Source of the DNA: Roseimicrobium sp. ORNL1
GTDB taxonomy: Bacteria; Verrucomicrobiota; Verrucomicrobiia; Verrucomicrobiales; Verrucomicrobiaceae
Direction of reading: 5' to 3'
DNA length: 64,000 nucleotides
NCBI RefSeq assembly: GCF_011044495.1
Contig: NZ_CP049143.1
Location: 7,254,001-7,318,000 of the forward strand
Shown: positions 8,582 through 21,528 of the stretch, piece by piece
How the letters are laid out: each line of letters opens with the position of its first letter
Position numbering within the stretch: the stretch's first letter is position 1
The notes under the pieces: model-generated
Databases searched by the model: none
Seen by the model: only the letters and a program-made list of their open reading frames with translations
What the model was told of the DNA's origin: nothing
Position numbers and translations under genes: made by a program

Positions 8582-9739
8582 ATGGCCAACGCAAACCCTG
8601 TGCCGTCAGTCCTTGTACTTATTCGCAACCGGATCGCCTCCGCGCCGGGTGGTCGCCTCACGTGGGCGGAAGTCATGCGGATTGCACTGTATGAGCCGGG
8701 AGTGGGATACTATCGCCAGGGAGTCCGCTGTATCGGACGGGAGGGGGATTTCTTCACCAGCGTCAGTGCCGGCCCGCTCTTTGGCCGGCTGCTGGCGGAG
8801 CAAGCCCGTCAGGTGTGGGTGTCGATGGGTCGACCGGCCGAGTTCACCCTCATTGAGCAGGGCGCTCACGACGGTACCTTGGCCCGGGACATTCTAGTCG
8901 GTTGTCGGGAGCTGGACGCAGCACTGGCCGAGGCCGTGCGCTACGTCATCGTCGAGCCGGATGCAAAACTCCAAGAAGCCCAACGCAAGACTCTGGCGAG
9001 CGAGCCACGGATTTTCTGGGCTGCGGATCACGCCGGCATCCCATCCTCCCCAGCCGCGCTTTTCCTCTGCAATGAGCTGCTGGATGCCTTCCCCGTGCAC
9101 CGCGTGCGCTGGACTGGCACTGAATGGCGCGAGTTGTGGGTGGGCTTGGCTGCTGGCACCTCTGATTTGGACTTCGTCGAGGGTGCCCTGAGTGATCCGC
9201 GACTGGCGACCGCGACCTCCGGCTTGGGCACCGAGTTCCCGGTGGGTTACACCACGGACATCTGCCTGGACGCCGATGCTTGGGTCGAGTCGCTTTCCAC
9301 CGCTCCCTTTGATGGCGCCGTCCTTCTGCTCGACTATGGGCGGTCGGCGGCAGAGTACTTCGCGCCAGAGCGCATGGACGGCACGCTGCGCCGCTATTAT
9401 CAGCATCGTACGGACGGCAAGGTCCTGGAAGATCTCGGGGATGCAGACCTCACGGCTGACGTGAACTTCACTTGTGTGGTGCAAGTTGCGGAGAAAATTG
9501 GCCTAAATCTTGCCTTATTCATAGAGCAGGGCCGCTTTCTGACTAAGCTCTTCGCCGATACCCTTTCCTCCCGCCCGATGTCCATGGATACCAACAGCAA
9601 ACGCCAGTTTCAGACCCTGACCCACCCCGGGTTGCTGGGCCGGAATTTCCACGCGCTGCTACTGGCCAAGGGTACACCTGCCTCCCATTTTTCCTCTGCG
9701 AGCGAGCAGGAGGCAGCAAGGCGGCGTTTAGGAATGTAA
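8582..9739 (+). CDS. MidA/NDUFAF7-family SAM-dependent methyltransferase
   Basis: A 385-residue protein from the ATG at 8582; an upstream TTG at 8546 in frame is less likely. It matches the DUF185/MidA family. The N-terminal ALYEPGVGYY and GREGDFFTS motifs are diagnostic. A SAM-binding loop (IEQGAHDGTLARD) follows, then LFLCNELLDAFPVHR and LLLDYGR. The human homologue NDUFAF7 methylates an arginine of a respiratory complex I subunit. The bacterial role is assumed to be protein arginine methylation but is not established. Transcription is divergent from the penicillin-binding protein gene and may run on towards psd, 75 bases downstream. Confidence 0.85.
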   Translation: MANANPVPSVLVLIRNRIASAPGGRLTWAEVMRIALYEPGVGYYRQGVRCIGREGDFFTSVSAGPLFGRLLAEQARQVWVSMGRPAEFTLIEQGAHDGTLARDILVGCRELDAALAEAVRYVIVEPDAKLQEAQRKTLASEPRIFWAADHAGIPSSPAALFLCNELLDAFPVHRVRWTGTEWRELWVGLAAGTSDLDFVEGALSDPRLATATSGLGTEFPVGYTTDICLDADAWVESLSTAPFDGAVLLLDYGRSAAEYFAPERMDGTLRRYYQHRTDGKVLEDLGDADLTADVNFTCVVQVAEKIGLNLALFIEQGRFLTKLFADTLSSRPMSMDTNSKRQFQTLTHPGLLGRNFHALLLAKGTPASHFSSASEQEAARRRLGM

Positions 9740-9814
9740 CCTTGGGAAAGTTTTTCCGATCCCATCCTTGCCTCCAATTGCTCTTCGCAATCCTCATCCC
9801 CTTTGGTCCCTTCA

Positions 9815-10915
9815 ATGAGCCTCCCGTCCGAGCCCGTCGAATTTTTTAATCGCTACACCGGGAAGACCGAGACCGAAGTGATTTATGGAGAAGGCTTTTT
9901 GCGCTGGGCCTACGAGAGCAAGGCTGGGCGTGTCACGCTGGCCACGCTGGTGAAGCGGAAGCTTTTCTCCTCCTGGTACGGCTGGCGCATGTCCACCCCA
10001 GCCAGCCGCGAACGGGTGCTCCCATTCATCGAAAAGTATGGCATCAACCGCGCCGAGATGGCCGGGGAGCCGGAGTACTACCCGACCTTCAACGCCTTCT
10101 TCGCACGCAAGCTGAAGCCCTCGGCGCGGCCGATCGCTGAGGAACCGGATACGATTGCCTTCCCTGCGGATGGCCGCCACTTTGCCATTCCTGATATCGA
10201 GGCCAGCGATGGCATTTTTGTGAAGGGAATCCCCTTTGATCTCCGCACGCTGCTGCAGGATGACGCACTGGCGGAGAAATTTGCCAAGGGCTCGATGATC
10301 ATCTCGCGGTTGTGCCCTGTGGATTATCACCGGTTCCACTTCCCTTGCGCCGGCGTGCCCGGTGAAGCGAAGCTGATCAATGGCCCGCTCTACTCGGTAA
10401 GCCCCATCGCGCTGCGCCAGCGCCCCACTCTCCTGTGGGAGAACAAACGCTACCTCGTGCGGCTTCACACGGAACAGTTCGGCGAAGTGTTGCTGCTGGA
10501 AGTCGGCGCCACCTGCGTGGGCACCGTGAAGCAGACCTACCGTGCCGGTGAGCCCGTGCAGAAGGGGCAGGAGATGGGCTATTTCATCTTCGGCGGATCC
10601 TGTTTCATCACCATCTTCGAGCCCGGACGCGTGAAGCTCTCCGCGGATCTTCTCAAACACAGTGCCCAGCAGCATGAGGTCTATGCTCGGATGGGTGACG
10701 TCGCAGCCACGCTGAGGAAGCCTGGCCAGGAAGACAAGGAGCAGCAATCGGAGGAAGAGCTAGCGCTGGCATCAAAAGAAGGAGCCCCTGCCAGTTCACC
10801 TTCATCTGTTCAAGAGCGCGAAGCCATCGGAGCTCTGCAGGAGGTTGGACCTTCTGGTCCGACAGCGGGCGTTGGGTCTTCCGACCCGACAGAAGGCGCG
10901 GCTGCGGAGATTTGA
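9815..10915 (+). CDS. psd: Phosphatidylserine decarboxylase proenzyme with repeat-derived C-terminal tail
   Basis: A 366-residue PSD. It self-cleaves at a Gly-Ser to form the pyruvoyl cofactor and converts phosphatidylserine to phosphatidylethanolamine. FPADG (116-120), the DYHRFHFP segment (170-177) and the processing site FGGSC (cleavage at Gly261-Ser262) are all present. The start is the ATG at 9815; a TTG at 9803 is less likely. The catalytic fold ends near residue 300. The remaining 66 residues are Gly/Ser/Pro/Glu-rich, and the last 25 are encoded by two DNA palindromes (10844-10890), so the tail appears to be a repeat captured into the frame. Confidence 0.9.
   Translation: MSLPSEPVEFFNRYTGKTETEVIYGEGFLRWAYESKAGRVTLATLVKRKLFSSWYGWRMSTPASRERVLPFIEKYGINRAEMAGEPEYYPTFNAFFARKLKPSARPIAEEPDTIAFPADGRHFAIPDIEASDGIFVKGIPFDLRTLLQDDALAEKFAKGSMIISRLCPVDYHRFHFPCAGVPGEAKLINGPLYSVSPIALRQRPTLLWENKRYLVRLHTEQFGEVLLLEVGATCVGTVKQTYRAGEPVQKGQEMGYFIFGGSCFITIFEPGRVKLSADLLKHSAQQHEVYARMGDVAATLRKPGQEDKEQQSEEELALASKEGAPASSPSSVQEREAIGALQEVGPSGPTAGVGSSDPTEGAAAEI
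10844..10890. repeat. Pair of 20-nt palindromes inside the psd 3' end
   Basis: GTTGGACCTTCTGGTCCGAC (10844-10863) and GTTGGGTCTTCCGACCCGAC (10871-10890) are separated by 7 bases. Each is a near-perfect hairpin with a 4-base loop, and each has a different stem sequence kept by compensatory changes. They resemble the hairpins inside the longer inverted repeats of this window. Here they are translated in frame as part of PSD. Confidence 0.85.
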
Positions 10916-11032
10916 TCGAGCACATCTCCATGCGGTGTCGTGGTGCACGCACCCTATGGCATGTTGCGTTTTCGCCTGTTCCCGTGTCCGTTTCCCCATG
11001 ACGCTTTCGTTGCGTATGGCTAAGCTCCGCGC

Positions 11033-12670
11033 ATGAAGTGGACACGCCGCATCCTCATCGCTGTGATTATCCTCGCCGGATTGATCACGGCCGTGTGGTG
11101 GGAGGAGAACTGGCGTGGCCAGAAGATTTGGGAAGAGTCCTGCGCACGTCTTCGAGCTGCGGGTGAGCCGGTGGACATTGCGGACATCATTCCGCCGATA
11201 ATCCCGGACGAGGAGAATGTGGCAGCGGCGCCAATTTTCGCGGAGCTGCTGGCAGCTTCCGATCCGAACACGACGCGTCTGGGGTTAATCACGGAAGGCT
11301 GGGCGACTCGCGTATCCAGATCAGGTGTCCGATTCCCCACCCACAGACCGCTTTCCCCTGGGAACCTGTCATTTTTGGATCTTTGGGCTGATTCGATGCG
11401 GAAAACGTTTCCAGCCTCTCCTCCGACCGGACCGTTCCAAAGCACCTCTGATGAAGTGCTTCACTTTTATGCGCAGTTCGATGGCGAGTGGAATGAAATT
11501 CACGATGCCCTCAATCGGCCTCAATGCCGTTGGCCACTCGAGTATAAAGACGGCTTGGAGATGAAGGTCAGTTATTTGTCGTGCCTGCAGCAGTTGCCAG
11601 TCACTTCGCGGGGTTGGATTGCTGCATTGGCGGCAAGTGGTCACGAAGACGCGTATACTAAATCGTTGGTTTCGCTCCTTGAGCTCGGACACCGTGTCGA
11701 ACAATCTCCTGCCAACCTGCTCTCTTACCTGGTCGGCATCACCATGAGTGCGGTCACCCTGCAGGCCTGGCAAAATAGCTTACCTCTAGCGAACCTATCG
11801 GATGAGCAGTTGCTATCACTTCAGCTGGCACTCCAGAAGTTTGCGCTTCGGAACGCGCTGGTTGCAGTGCAGAACGAGAGAGTGATGTTCCTGCACACCT
11901 ATATTCCGGCATCATCCAGCTATCTGTATAAGGCGTTGACGGGTTCTTGCTCTTGCGGAACGCCGTCCAGGTGGCCTGATGCCCCTCGTTGGGTGAATCG
12001 GGTGGAAGACACGGCATTCCACGCGTTGTTTATCGCCAGACCACGTGGCTGGGAGTTGGCTGATCTCGCGAGTTTCCAGGAATCCCTTGTGGATCTCAGT
12101 AGTGGAATTCTTGACAGTAAGCGGGATGTGTTTGTCGCCTCCAAAGTAGGCGACATGCGCACTGAAGCGCTTGTCCTCGCTGACAAGTCCGGTTGGTTCA
12201 CGTTCTCCCGTCATGCGCTGGAGGAGACTGCTTCGATGCATCAGCGTATCCTGCAGCGTGCCGCCAGTTTCCACGCCACCGTCAGGTGCGCGATGGTTTG
12301 GTGTGCTGCCGAGAGATTTCGGCTCAAGTACGGACACTTCCCCCAAGCGCAAGAGCAGCTCGTGCCTGAGTTCCTCTCCGCCCCGCTACTTGACCCCATT
12401 GATGGAAGGCCACTTCGATATTCGCTCAAGGATGGCAATCGTCTGTTGGTATATTCCTTGGGCTGGGACGGAAAAGATGATGCTGGTGTGCGCGGCAAGC
12501 GGACTGAGGGCGACTTTGGCTGGTCTTCTGATCCCGCCATGTTCTCCACTGCTGAAGATCTTGAGCGTTGGAAGCAGGAAGACGAAGAGCGCGCCGAACG
12601 GCTGGCTCCTTCGAAATCCGCTCCAGGTCGGCCAAAGCCCAAGAAGTCGAAGCGCGGTACTGCTCCGTGA
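11033..12670 (+). CDS. Membrane-anchored PVC protein with pseudopilin-like C-terminal motif
   Basis: A 545-residue protein of no assigned function. The N-terminus (MKWTRRILIAVIILAGLIT) gives one membrane helix followed by a long periplasmic region. The C-terminus contains a segment reading LDPIDGRPLRYSLKDGNRL, then VYSLGWDGKDDAG. This is the pattern found at the ends of many planctomycete and verrucomicrobial secreted proteins and resembles the Ca-loop end of type II secretion pseudopilins. A final Lys/Pro/Ser-rich tail follows. It is a single gene, convergent with the HerA-like ATPase; GC and codon use match the neighbours. The resemblance to pseudopilins is from recall and the function is open. 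Confidence 0.7.
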   Translation: MKWTRRILIAVIILAGLITAVWWEENWRGQKIWEESCARLRAAGEPVDIADIIPPIIPDEENVAAAPIFAELLAASDPNTTRLGLITEGWATRVSRSGVRFPTHRPLSPGNLSFLDLWADSMRKTFPASPPTGPFQSTSDEVLHFYAQFDGEWNEIHDALNRPQCRWPLEYKDGLEMKVSYLSCLQQLPVTSRGWIAALAASGHEDAYTKSLVSLLELGHRVEQSPANLLSYLVGITMSAVTLQAWQNSLPLANLSDEQLLSLQLALQKFALRNALVAVQNERVMFLHTYIPASSSYLYKALTGSCSCGTPSRWPDAPRWVNRVEDTAFHALFIARPRGWELADLASFQESLVDLSSGILDSKRDVFVASKVGDMRTEALVLADKSGWFTFSRHALEETASMHQRILQRAASFHATVRCAMVWCAAERFRLKYGHFPQAQEQLVPEFLSAPLLDPIDGRPLRYSLKDGNRLLVYSLGWDGKDDAGVRGKRTEGDFGWSSDPAMFSTAEDLERWKQEDEERAERLAPSKSAPGRPKPKKSKRGTAP

Positions 12671-12714
12671 TTGGGACGACGGGACAGTCGCGCTCTGGAA
12701 AGGGTGTAGTGTGT

Positions 12715-15186
12715 CTACTTCCCCACCCACAATATCCCCACCGCGTTTGGCGTGATGTTCTTCTTCATGGGAGTGAGTTTCACCACTTCGAAGGTCAGGG
12801 CCGTGGGGTCGTATTGGTCGCGGATCTTCTGGGTTTCATCCGAGAGCTGTTGATCGAGGGCCTTGAGTTCTTCACGGTAGCGCTCGACCTCCCCTTCTGC
12901 GGAGGCGGCTTCGCGGGACTCACGGAAGATGCTGCCGACTTTGTTGACGTTGGTAGCGCTGACGACGCTCGACTTTCTGCCGAAGAGGGCGCCTAGAAGT
13001 GAGGTGCCGATCGTGGCGGCGGTGCTCCACTTGGCGCTGCTGGCCTGGGCCTTCTGGGTCTCCACCTTCTGCATTGCCTTCGCTGCCTTGTCCTCGATGG
13101 CCTTGGCCTGCTTCATCATCTTGGCGCGCAATTCTTCCACTGCTTTGTCGCGCAGCTCTCGTGCGACTTGGGAGACGCGCACACGGAAGTCAGCCTCGCT
13201 TTCGCCGAAGTTGGAATAGGCTTCCAACAAGGGACTGTAGCGGATCTCGGCTTCGTAGTTCGCGTAGACCCAGTTCGTGAGATCCTTCTCAATGGCTTTC
13301 CACGTGGCTGCTTTTTGCGCAGCACTGGGGAGATCTCCAAAGGATGCGCCATTGTCAGGGTCGCGATCCAGTTTGGTGAGATCGATGTCACGCGGGACAT
13401 CCAGGAACTTGTCCCAGTTCACCTTCGCGTTGGCCGCGTCGATTTCATTCACCAACGTGACCGTAGCGCGACCACTGATCTTCTTTTTCGCATCATTGAA
13501 AAGCACCGTCGCCGAGCGCAGCATGGCGGGCACGTAGGAAGATCCACCTTCGCTCTGGAAGTACTCGACTGCGGGGTCAGGGAGTTTCGGACGGAATCCT
13601 GAGCCGGCAGGGGCTGCTTCGGTCGTTTCCTCTTCCTCACTGGAGGGCGGGAGAAATCCGGCGTCTTCGTCCGCCGGCTTCTTTTGTTTGGGCAGCGGAG
13701 GTGGGCCGGACTTGGCGGCCTTCTTCGGGGTCGAGCTCTGCATCAAGGACGCAAACGCTTCACGCTTGGGATCCACGAGTGACTTGATTTGATTTCGCGA
13801 GAGCGGACCGCGCAGATACGTCATGACCCACCGCACGCTGAAGACTACGGGGTGATCTTCGTGCACGTTGTTCATGAGGAAGATGCGGTTCCCCAGGGCG
13901 GAGAGAAGGTTTTCCATCTCACTGCGGTTGAACTTGGCGTTCTGCGAACTGGCAGCGCCTTCGAGGCCATCGAGCACGCGGGCCTTGTCGCGCTCCGTCT
14001 GGAGGCGTCCGAGAAACCAGGTGCCGATGTTGGACAGCGCCTTGTAATCGAGGTCTACGGGGTTCTGGGTGGCGAGTAGGATGCCGAGACCGAAGGCTCG
14101 GGCCTGCTTGAGCAGGATCATCATCGGCTTCTTGCTCGGCGGATTCGCCGTGGGAGGGAGATAGCCGAAAATTTCGTCCATGTAGAGCATGGCGCGAAGG
14201 CTCGTGGTACCCGACTGCTGGCGCATCCAGCCGAGCGTCTCATTCAAGAGCAGGCTCACGAAGAACATGCGCTGCTCGTCGCTGAGGTGCGCGATGCTGA
14301 AGATGCTGACGCGCGCTTTGCCCTCCGGCGTGTAGAGCATCTTCTGGATGTCCAGTGGCACACCCTGCAACCAGCTCGCGAAGCTGGGCGACGCGATGAG
14401 ATTGTTCAGCTTCATCGCCACTTCGGTGCGCTTCTTCTCGGAGAGGAAGTCATCCACCGCGACGACGCCGACCTTCTCAAAGGGAGGCTGCTGCACGAGG
14501 TGCACCAGGCTTTCGAGCGTGACGTCCTGCCCTTTGGCCCAACAATGAGTGAAGATATTCGCGAGGAGGATGTGTTGCGGTGACTGCACCGGATCTCCCT
14601 CCACGCCGGCGAGACTGAGGAGACTGGTGGAACAGCTCTCCACGCGCTCCTGGAAGATTTCCGCGTCCTCGATGAGTTCTGCCGGTGGTGCCGCGAGGGA
14701 AGCAAGGATGCTCACTGGAATACCCGCGCTGCTGCCTGGCGTGAAGATGTTGATATCCACCTTCTCGCGAAGCTTCTTGATGCGGTCGGCGCTCTGGCCC
14801 CATTCGCCGAGTCCCTTGACCCACATTTGGGCCTGGGCGGCGGCGTATTCCGTGACGGATTGCCCCTTCTTCTGGGCGTCCTCCGGATTTACCCACGGCT
14901 CGAATTCGCTGCCTTGGAGATTGGGGAACTGCAGAAGGAAGTTCGCGATGTCGCCTTTCGGGTCGATGGCGAGGACGGGGATGCCATCCATGGCGGCCTC
15001 TTCAAGAAGCGCGAGGCAGAGACCCGTCTTGCCGGAGCCGGTCATGCCCAGCACAACGCCGTGCGTCACGAGGTCCTTGGAATCATACAGGACGAGATTG
15101 TCCTGAAGGGCCTTGGTCGCGACGTCGTACTCACGACCGAGGTAGAAGGTGCCGGGCTGCTCGTAAACTTCCGGTTTGATTTCCAT
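12715..15186 (-). CDS. HerA/DUF87-like ATP-binding protein
   Basis: An 823-residue ATPase. The ATG at 15186 (MEIKPEVYEQPG) is preferred over the longer frame from 15222. A Walker A motif GMTGSGKTG sits at 47-55, a DPKGDIANF segment is close after it, and a Walker B-like MLYMDEIFG lies near residue 350. A LLATQNPVDLDYKALSN segment matches the sensor region of FtsK/HerA-type ATPases. The last third is hydrophilic, with a Lys/Glu/Ala-rich predicted coiled coil (about 650-790). HerA relatives translocate DNA, often with NurA nuclease, but no NurA gene is adjacent. Function is therefore assigned only to 'ATP-driven, probably DNA-acting'. Confidence 0.78.
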   Translation of the reverse strand: MEIKPEVYEQPGTFYLGREYDVATKALQDNLVLYDSKDLVTHGVVLGMTGSGKTGLCLALLEEAAMDGIPVLAIDPKGDIANFLLQFPNLQGSEFEPWVNPEDAQKKGQSVTEYAAAQAQMWVKGLGEWGQSADRIKKLREKVDINIFTPGSSAGIPVSILASLAAPPAELIEDAEIFQERVESCSTSLLSLAGVEGDPVQSPQHILLANIFTHCWAKGQDVTLESLVHLVQQPPFEKVGVVAVDDFLSEKKRTEVAMKLNNLIASPSFASWLQGVPLDIQKMLYTPEGKARVSIFSIAHLSDEQRMFFVSLLLNETLGWMRQQSGTTSLRAMLYMDEIFGYLPPTANPPSKKPMMILLKQARAFGLGILLATQNPVDLDYKALSNIGTWFLGRLQTERDKARVLDGLEGAASSQNAKFNRSEMENLLSALGNRIFLMNNVHEDHPVVFSVRWVMTYLRGPLSRNQIKSLVDPKREAFASLMQSSTPKKAAKSGPPPLPKQKKPADEDAGFLPPSSEEEETTEAAPAGSGFRPKLPDPAVEYFQSEGGSSYVPAMLRSATVLFNDAKKKISGRATVTLVNEIDAANAKVNWDKFLDVPRDIDLTKLDRDPDNGASFGDLPSAAQKAATWKAIEKDLTNWVYANYEAEIRYSPLLEAYSNFGESEADFRVRVSQVARELRDKAVEELRAKMMKQAKAIEDKAAKAMQKVETQKAQASSAKWSTAATIGTSLLGALFGRKSSVVSATNVNKVGSIFRESREAASAEGEVERYREELKALDQQLSDETQKIRDQYDPTALTFEVVKLTPMKKNITPNAVGILWVGK

Positions 15187-15354
15187 AAGGAGGAGGGTGT
15201 TGGAAATCCGGTTTAACTGCAAAGCGCAATTCGCTCAATGCTTTTCCTGTGAAGGAACCTGCATAGGGCAACAAACCGCAACGCGCGTTCGGCCAACGGT
15301 TCACAAATCATGGTGGAGCGAGGCACCGTGAGGCCACCGCTGTCGCCAGAACAT

Positions 15355-15966
15355 TCACGCTTCAGCGCCCTTTTGCCGGAGCATGTCCAGATACCAATCG
15401 ACGATTGCTTCGGGTTCGGCTTTTCCTTCGGTGTCGCCCACGGTTGAGAAGGCGGCGGTCATTCCCGCGTACGGTTCAGTATCGGGCGGCGGGGCCATTC
15501 CGAATCCCAACTGCCATGCATCACCTGCCCAATGACCAGCCGGCATTCGGTAGCGGAAGACATGAAAATCACGCTGGTGGCCGTCAAAGATCCTCGGGAC
15601 TGTTTTGACCAGCTCCATGGTTTCCGGTGGATCCTGCAGTTCATTGGGATGCATCATCCAAAAAGCAAGGGAGCTTGCCGCCTGGTCGACTGGAGAGTTG
15701 TAGGTATCGGGCAGGAGTTCTGCTTTGCCCGCATCTCGCAAAGCGGCAAACAGGAGGTGGCGGGCTTCAGGACGGGCGGCCAGGGCGGCAACTTCGTCTT
15801 TCGTGATCTCTTCCCCAGCCTCAATTTTGTCCTCCAGAGGCTCGAGAAGTTTCAGCAGCCTCTCGTCTCTCTGTTGCGCGCCCCTGTTTACGGATGTCCA
15901 GCGCCAGATGATCCAGGCCACGACGAGCACGACTACGACAACCAATGCGATGACAAGGTATCTCAT
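15355..15966 (-). CDS. Single-pass membrane protein of unknown function
   Basis: A 203-residue protein that is not recognised. Residues 3-23 form a very hydrophobic Val/Ile-rich helix ending in Trp-rich IIWRW, so it is probably anchored with the rest in the cytoplasm or periplasm. A charged stretch (EDKIEAGEEITKDEVAALAA) follows, then a mixed alpha/beta region without Cys or obvious catalytic motifs. It is the first gene after the rrn terminator on the same strand and may depend on its own promoter in the roughly 150 bases upstream. Confidence 0.65.
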   Translation of the reverse strand: MRYLVIALVVVVVLVVAWIIWRWTSVNRGAQQRDERLLKLLEPLEDKIEAGEEITKDEVAALAARPEARHLLFAALRDAGKAELLPDTYNSPVDQAASSLAFWMMHPNELQDPPETMELVKTVPRIFDGHQRDFHVFRYRMPAGHWAGDAWQLGFGMAPPPDTEPYAGMTAAFSTVGDTEGKAEPEAIVDWYLDMLRQKGAEA

Positions 15967-16120
15967 GGGGAAGCGCGGTTACACCAGTCGTCCTGCCATC
16001 TCTCTGGTGCGTTTCGGACAGATTGTCAGCTCCTTGAAGGGAAGACAAGATCTATGCGGTCGTCGCCGCCACATCGCCTAGATCTTTTCTCCACGCCGCG
16101 TCGGATTGGCGACATGCGTA

Positions 16121-16157
16121 TAAAAAAGCAAAGCCGTTCCATTGCTGGAACGGCTTT
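16121..16157 (-). terminator. Terminator of the rrn operon
   Basis: On the minus strand an 11-bp perfect stem (AAAGCCGTTCC at 16147-16157 pairing with 16130-16140) has a 6-base loop. A TGCTTTTTTA tail follows. It lies directly downstream of the 5S gene, so it ends the ribosomal transcript. Confidence 0.9.
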
Positions 16158-16169
16158 GATTGAAATAAA

Positions 16170-16284
16170 CTGGCGACTGCCTACTTTTGCATGACCTTTC
16201 GTCAGGCTATCATCGGCTTTGCAGCGTTTCACTTCCGTGTTCGGGATGGGAACGGGTGGGTCCACTGCGGGATATCACCAGAAA
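16170..16284 (-). rRNA. rrf: 5S ribosomal RNA
   Basis: The minus strand contains the 5S signature CCCATCCCGAACACGGAAGT and the closing helix segments (TGGTGATA near the 5' end, GGCAGTCGCCAG near the 3' end). The length is about 115 nt. It follows the 23S gene and precedes the operon terminator. Ends are estimated to within a few bases. Confidence 0.9.
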
Positions 16285-16440
16285 TCTATCCAGGGGCACT
16301 GCTTTTTAAGGGCGGTGGGCTGGCCAGAGTCCTGATGATGGACTTTGGGTTTAACTGGGCCGGTAGCTGGTGGCAACTGTTATTGCTATCAACTATCGAC
16401 CCTCAACTATCAACTACTTCGGGGAGACCGGAGGGTTGGT

Positions 16441-16457
16441 TTGAAAACTGCACACAA
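16441..16457 (-). other. 23S processing stalk, 3' strand
   Basis: This 17-nt segment downstream of the 23S gene is the exact complement of 19370-19386 upstream of it (minus strand upstream TTGAAAACTGCACACAA). Pairing would close a long-range stem around pre-23S RNA, the usual RNase III substrate. Confidence 0.75.
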
Positions 16458-16507
16458 GGTCTGAAACGATAATGTCGGTGATATGAGATGCTAACAGGGA
16501 TGCAAGG

Positions 16508-19306
<2,799 letters not shown>

Positions 19307-19369
19307 CATTGAATTTGTTTGCATCTTGTCCTGGCCTTAACACCAGGACATCACTGAACATTTTTCAGT

Positions 19370-19386
19370 TTGTGTGCAGTTTTCAA
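19370..19386 (-). other. 23S processing stalk, 5' strand, with boxA-like sequence
   Basis: The minus-strand spacer upstream of 23S reads GTTCTTTGAAAACTGCACAC. The part TTGAAAACTGCACACAA (19370-19386) pairs perfectly with 16441-16457. TTCTTTGAAAAC also resembles the rrn antitermination boxA of many bacteria. Confidence 0.7.
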
Positions 19387-19421
19387 AGAACTCTCCAGAT
19401 CTCATCTTCCAGTGGCAAGAG

Positions 19422-19498
19422 TGGTGGGCCTGATAGGACTCGAACCTATGACCCCCGCCTTATCAAGGCGGTGCTCTAACCAACTGAGCTACAGGCCC
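19422..19498 (-). tRNA. ileT: tRNA-Ile (GAT)
   Basis: A cloverleaf with a 7-bp acceptor (GGGCCTG/CAGGCCC), anticodon loop CTTGATAAG giving anticodon GAT, and T-loop GGTTCGAGTCC. The 3' CCA is encoded (19422-19424). It lies in the 16S-23S spacer, its usual place. Confidence 0.97.
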
Positions 19499-19551
19499 GC
19501 AGGTCGCTCTCGCATTTGCCCGCTTGTTTTCGCTTTCGCTAAACTTACGAC

Positions 19552-19624
19552 TGGAGGCAAGGGGATTCGAACCCCTGACATCCAGCTTGCAAAGCTGGCG
19601 CTCTACCAACTGAGCTATACCCCC
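19552..19624 (-). tRNA. alaT: tRNA-Ala (TGC)
   Basis: A 73-nt cloverleaf with acceptor GGGGGTA/TGCCTCC, anticodon loop TTTGCAA giving TGC, and T-loop GGTTCGAATCC. The discriminator A at 19552 is followed by GTCG, so CCA is not encoded and must be added by the nucleotidyltransferase, unlike the neighbouring tRNA-Ile. Confidence 0.97.
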
Positions 19625-19663
19625 GTTTCGTGAGGCTGATGTTACACAGAACTATTTGTTCCA

Positions 19664-19687
19664 ACAGAGGCTAAACAATGCACTGCA
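19664..19687 (-). other. 16S processing stalk, 3' strand
   Basis: This 24-nt segment, about 50 bases downstream of the 16S 3' end, is complementary to 21343-21366 upstream of the gene, with a single G-U type mismatch. The pair would form the RNase III stalk of pre-16S RNA. Confidence 0.85.
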
Positions 19688-19731
19688 GATTCCACACCCA
19701 ATGGACGTCATGATTACTCATGAGGTTCCTA

Positions 19732-21275
<1,544 letters not shown>

Positions 21276-21342
21276 ATCTTTCCTTTTACAAAAAGATACT
21301 GACTTTATTACTTAACTTTTTGTCCACTGCTATGTGCAACCA

Positions 21343-21366
21343 TGCAGTGCATTGTTTAACCTCTGT
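21343..21366 (-). other. 16S processing stalk, 5' strand
   Basis: The minus-strand leader segment ACAGAGGTTAAACAATGCAC plus TGCA (21343-21366) pairs with 19664-19687 across the whole 16S gene, giving a 24-bp stem with one G-U pair. Confidence 0.85.
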
Positions 21367-21500
21367 TTTTGGTGGCAAATTCGCTCTCGCAAATCCTCCA
21401 ACCGTAGTCTGTGTAAAGATCCGTTTCTGCTTCAGTCTGAAGAACTTGCTTTGCAGTTCGCTCTTCGTTTGGCAGCCCGTCGTTTTCTGTCGGGATGTAG

Positions 21501-21528
21501 ATACTACTCGGGACTCCCTTTTCGTCAA
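21501..21528 (-). promoter_or_regulatory. Candidate rrn promoter
   Basis: On the minus strand TTGACG (21523-21528) and TAGTAT (21501-21506) are 16 bases apart. An A/T-rich tract (AAAATGTTTAAAAAAG) just upstream could act as an UP element. It lies about 225 bases before 16S, leaving room for the leader that carries the processing strand. The region 21529-21860 beyond it shows no convincing gene. Confidence 0.6.
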
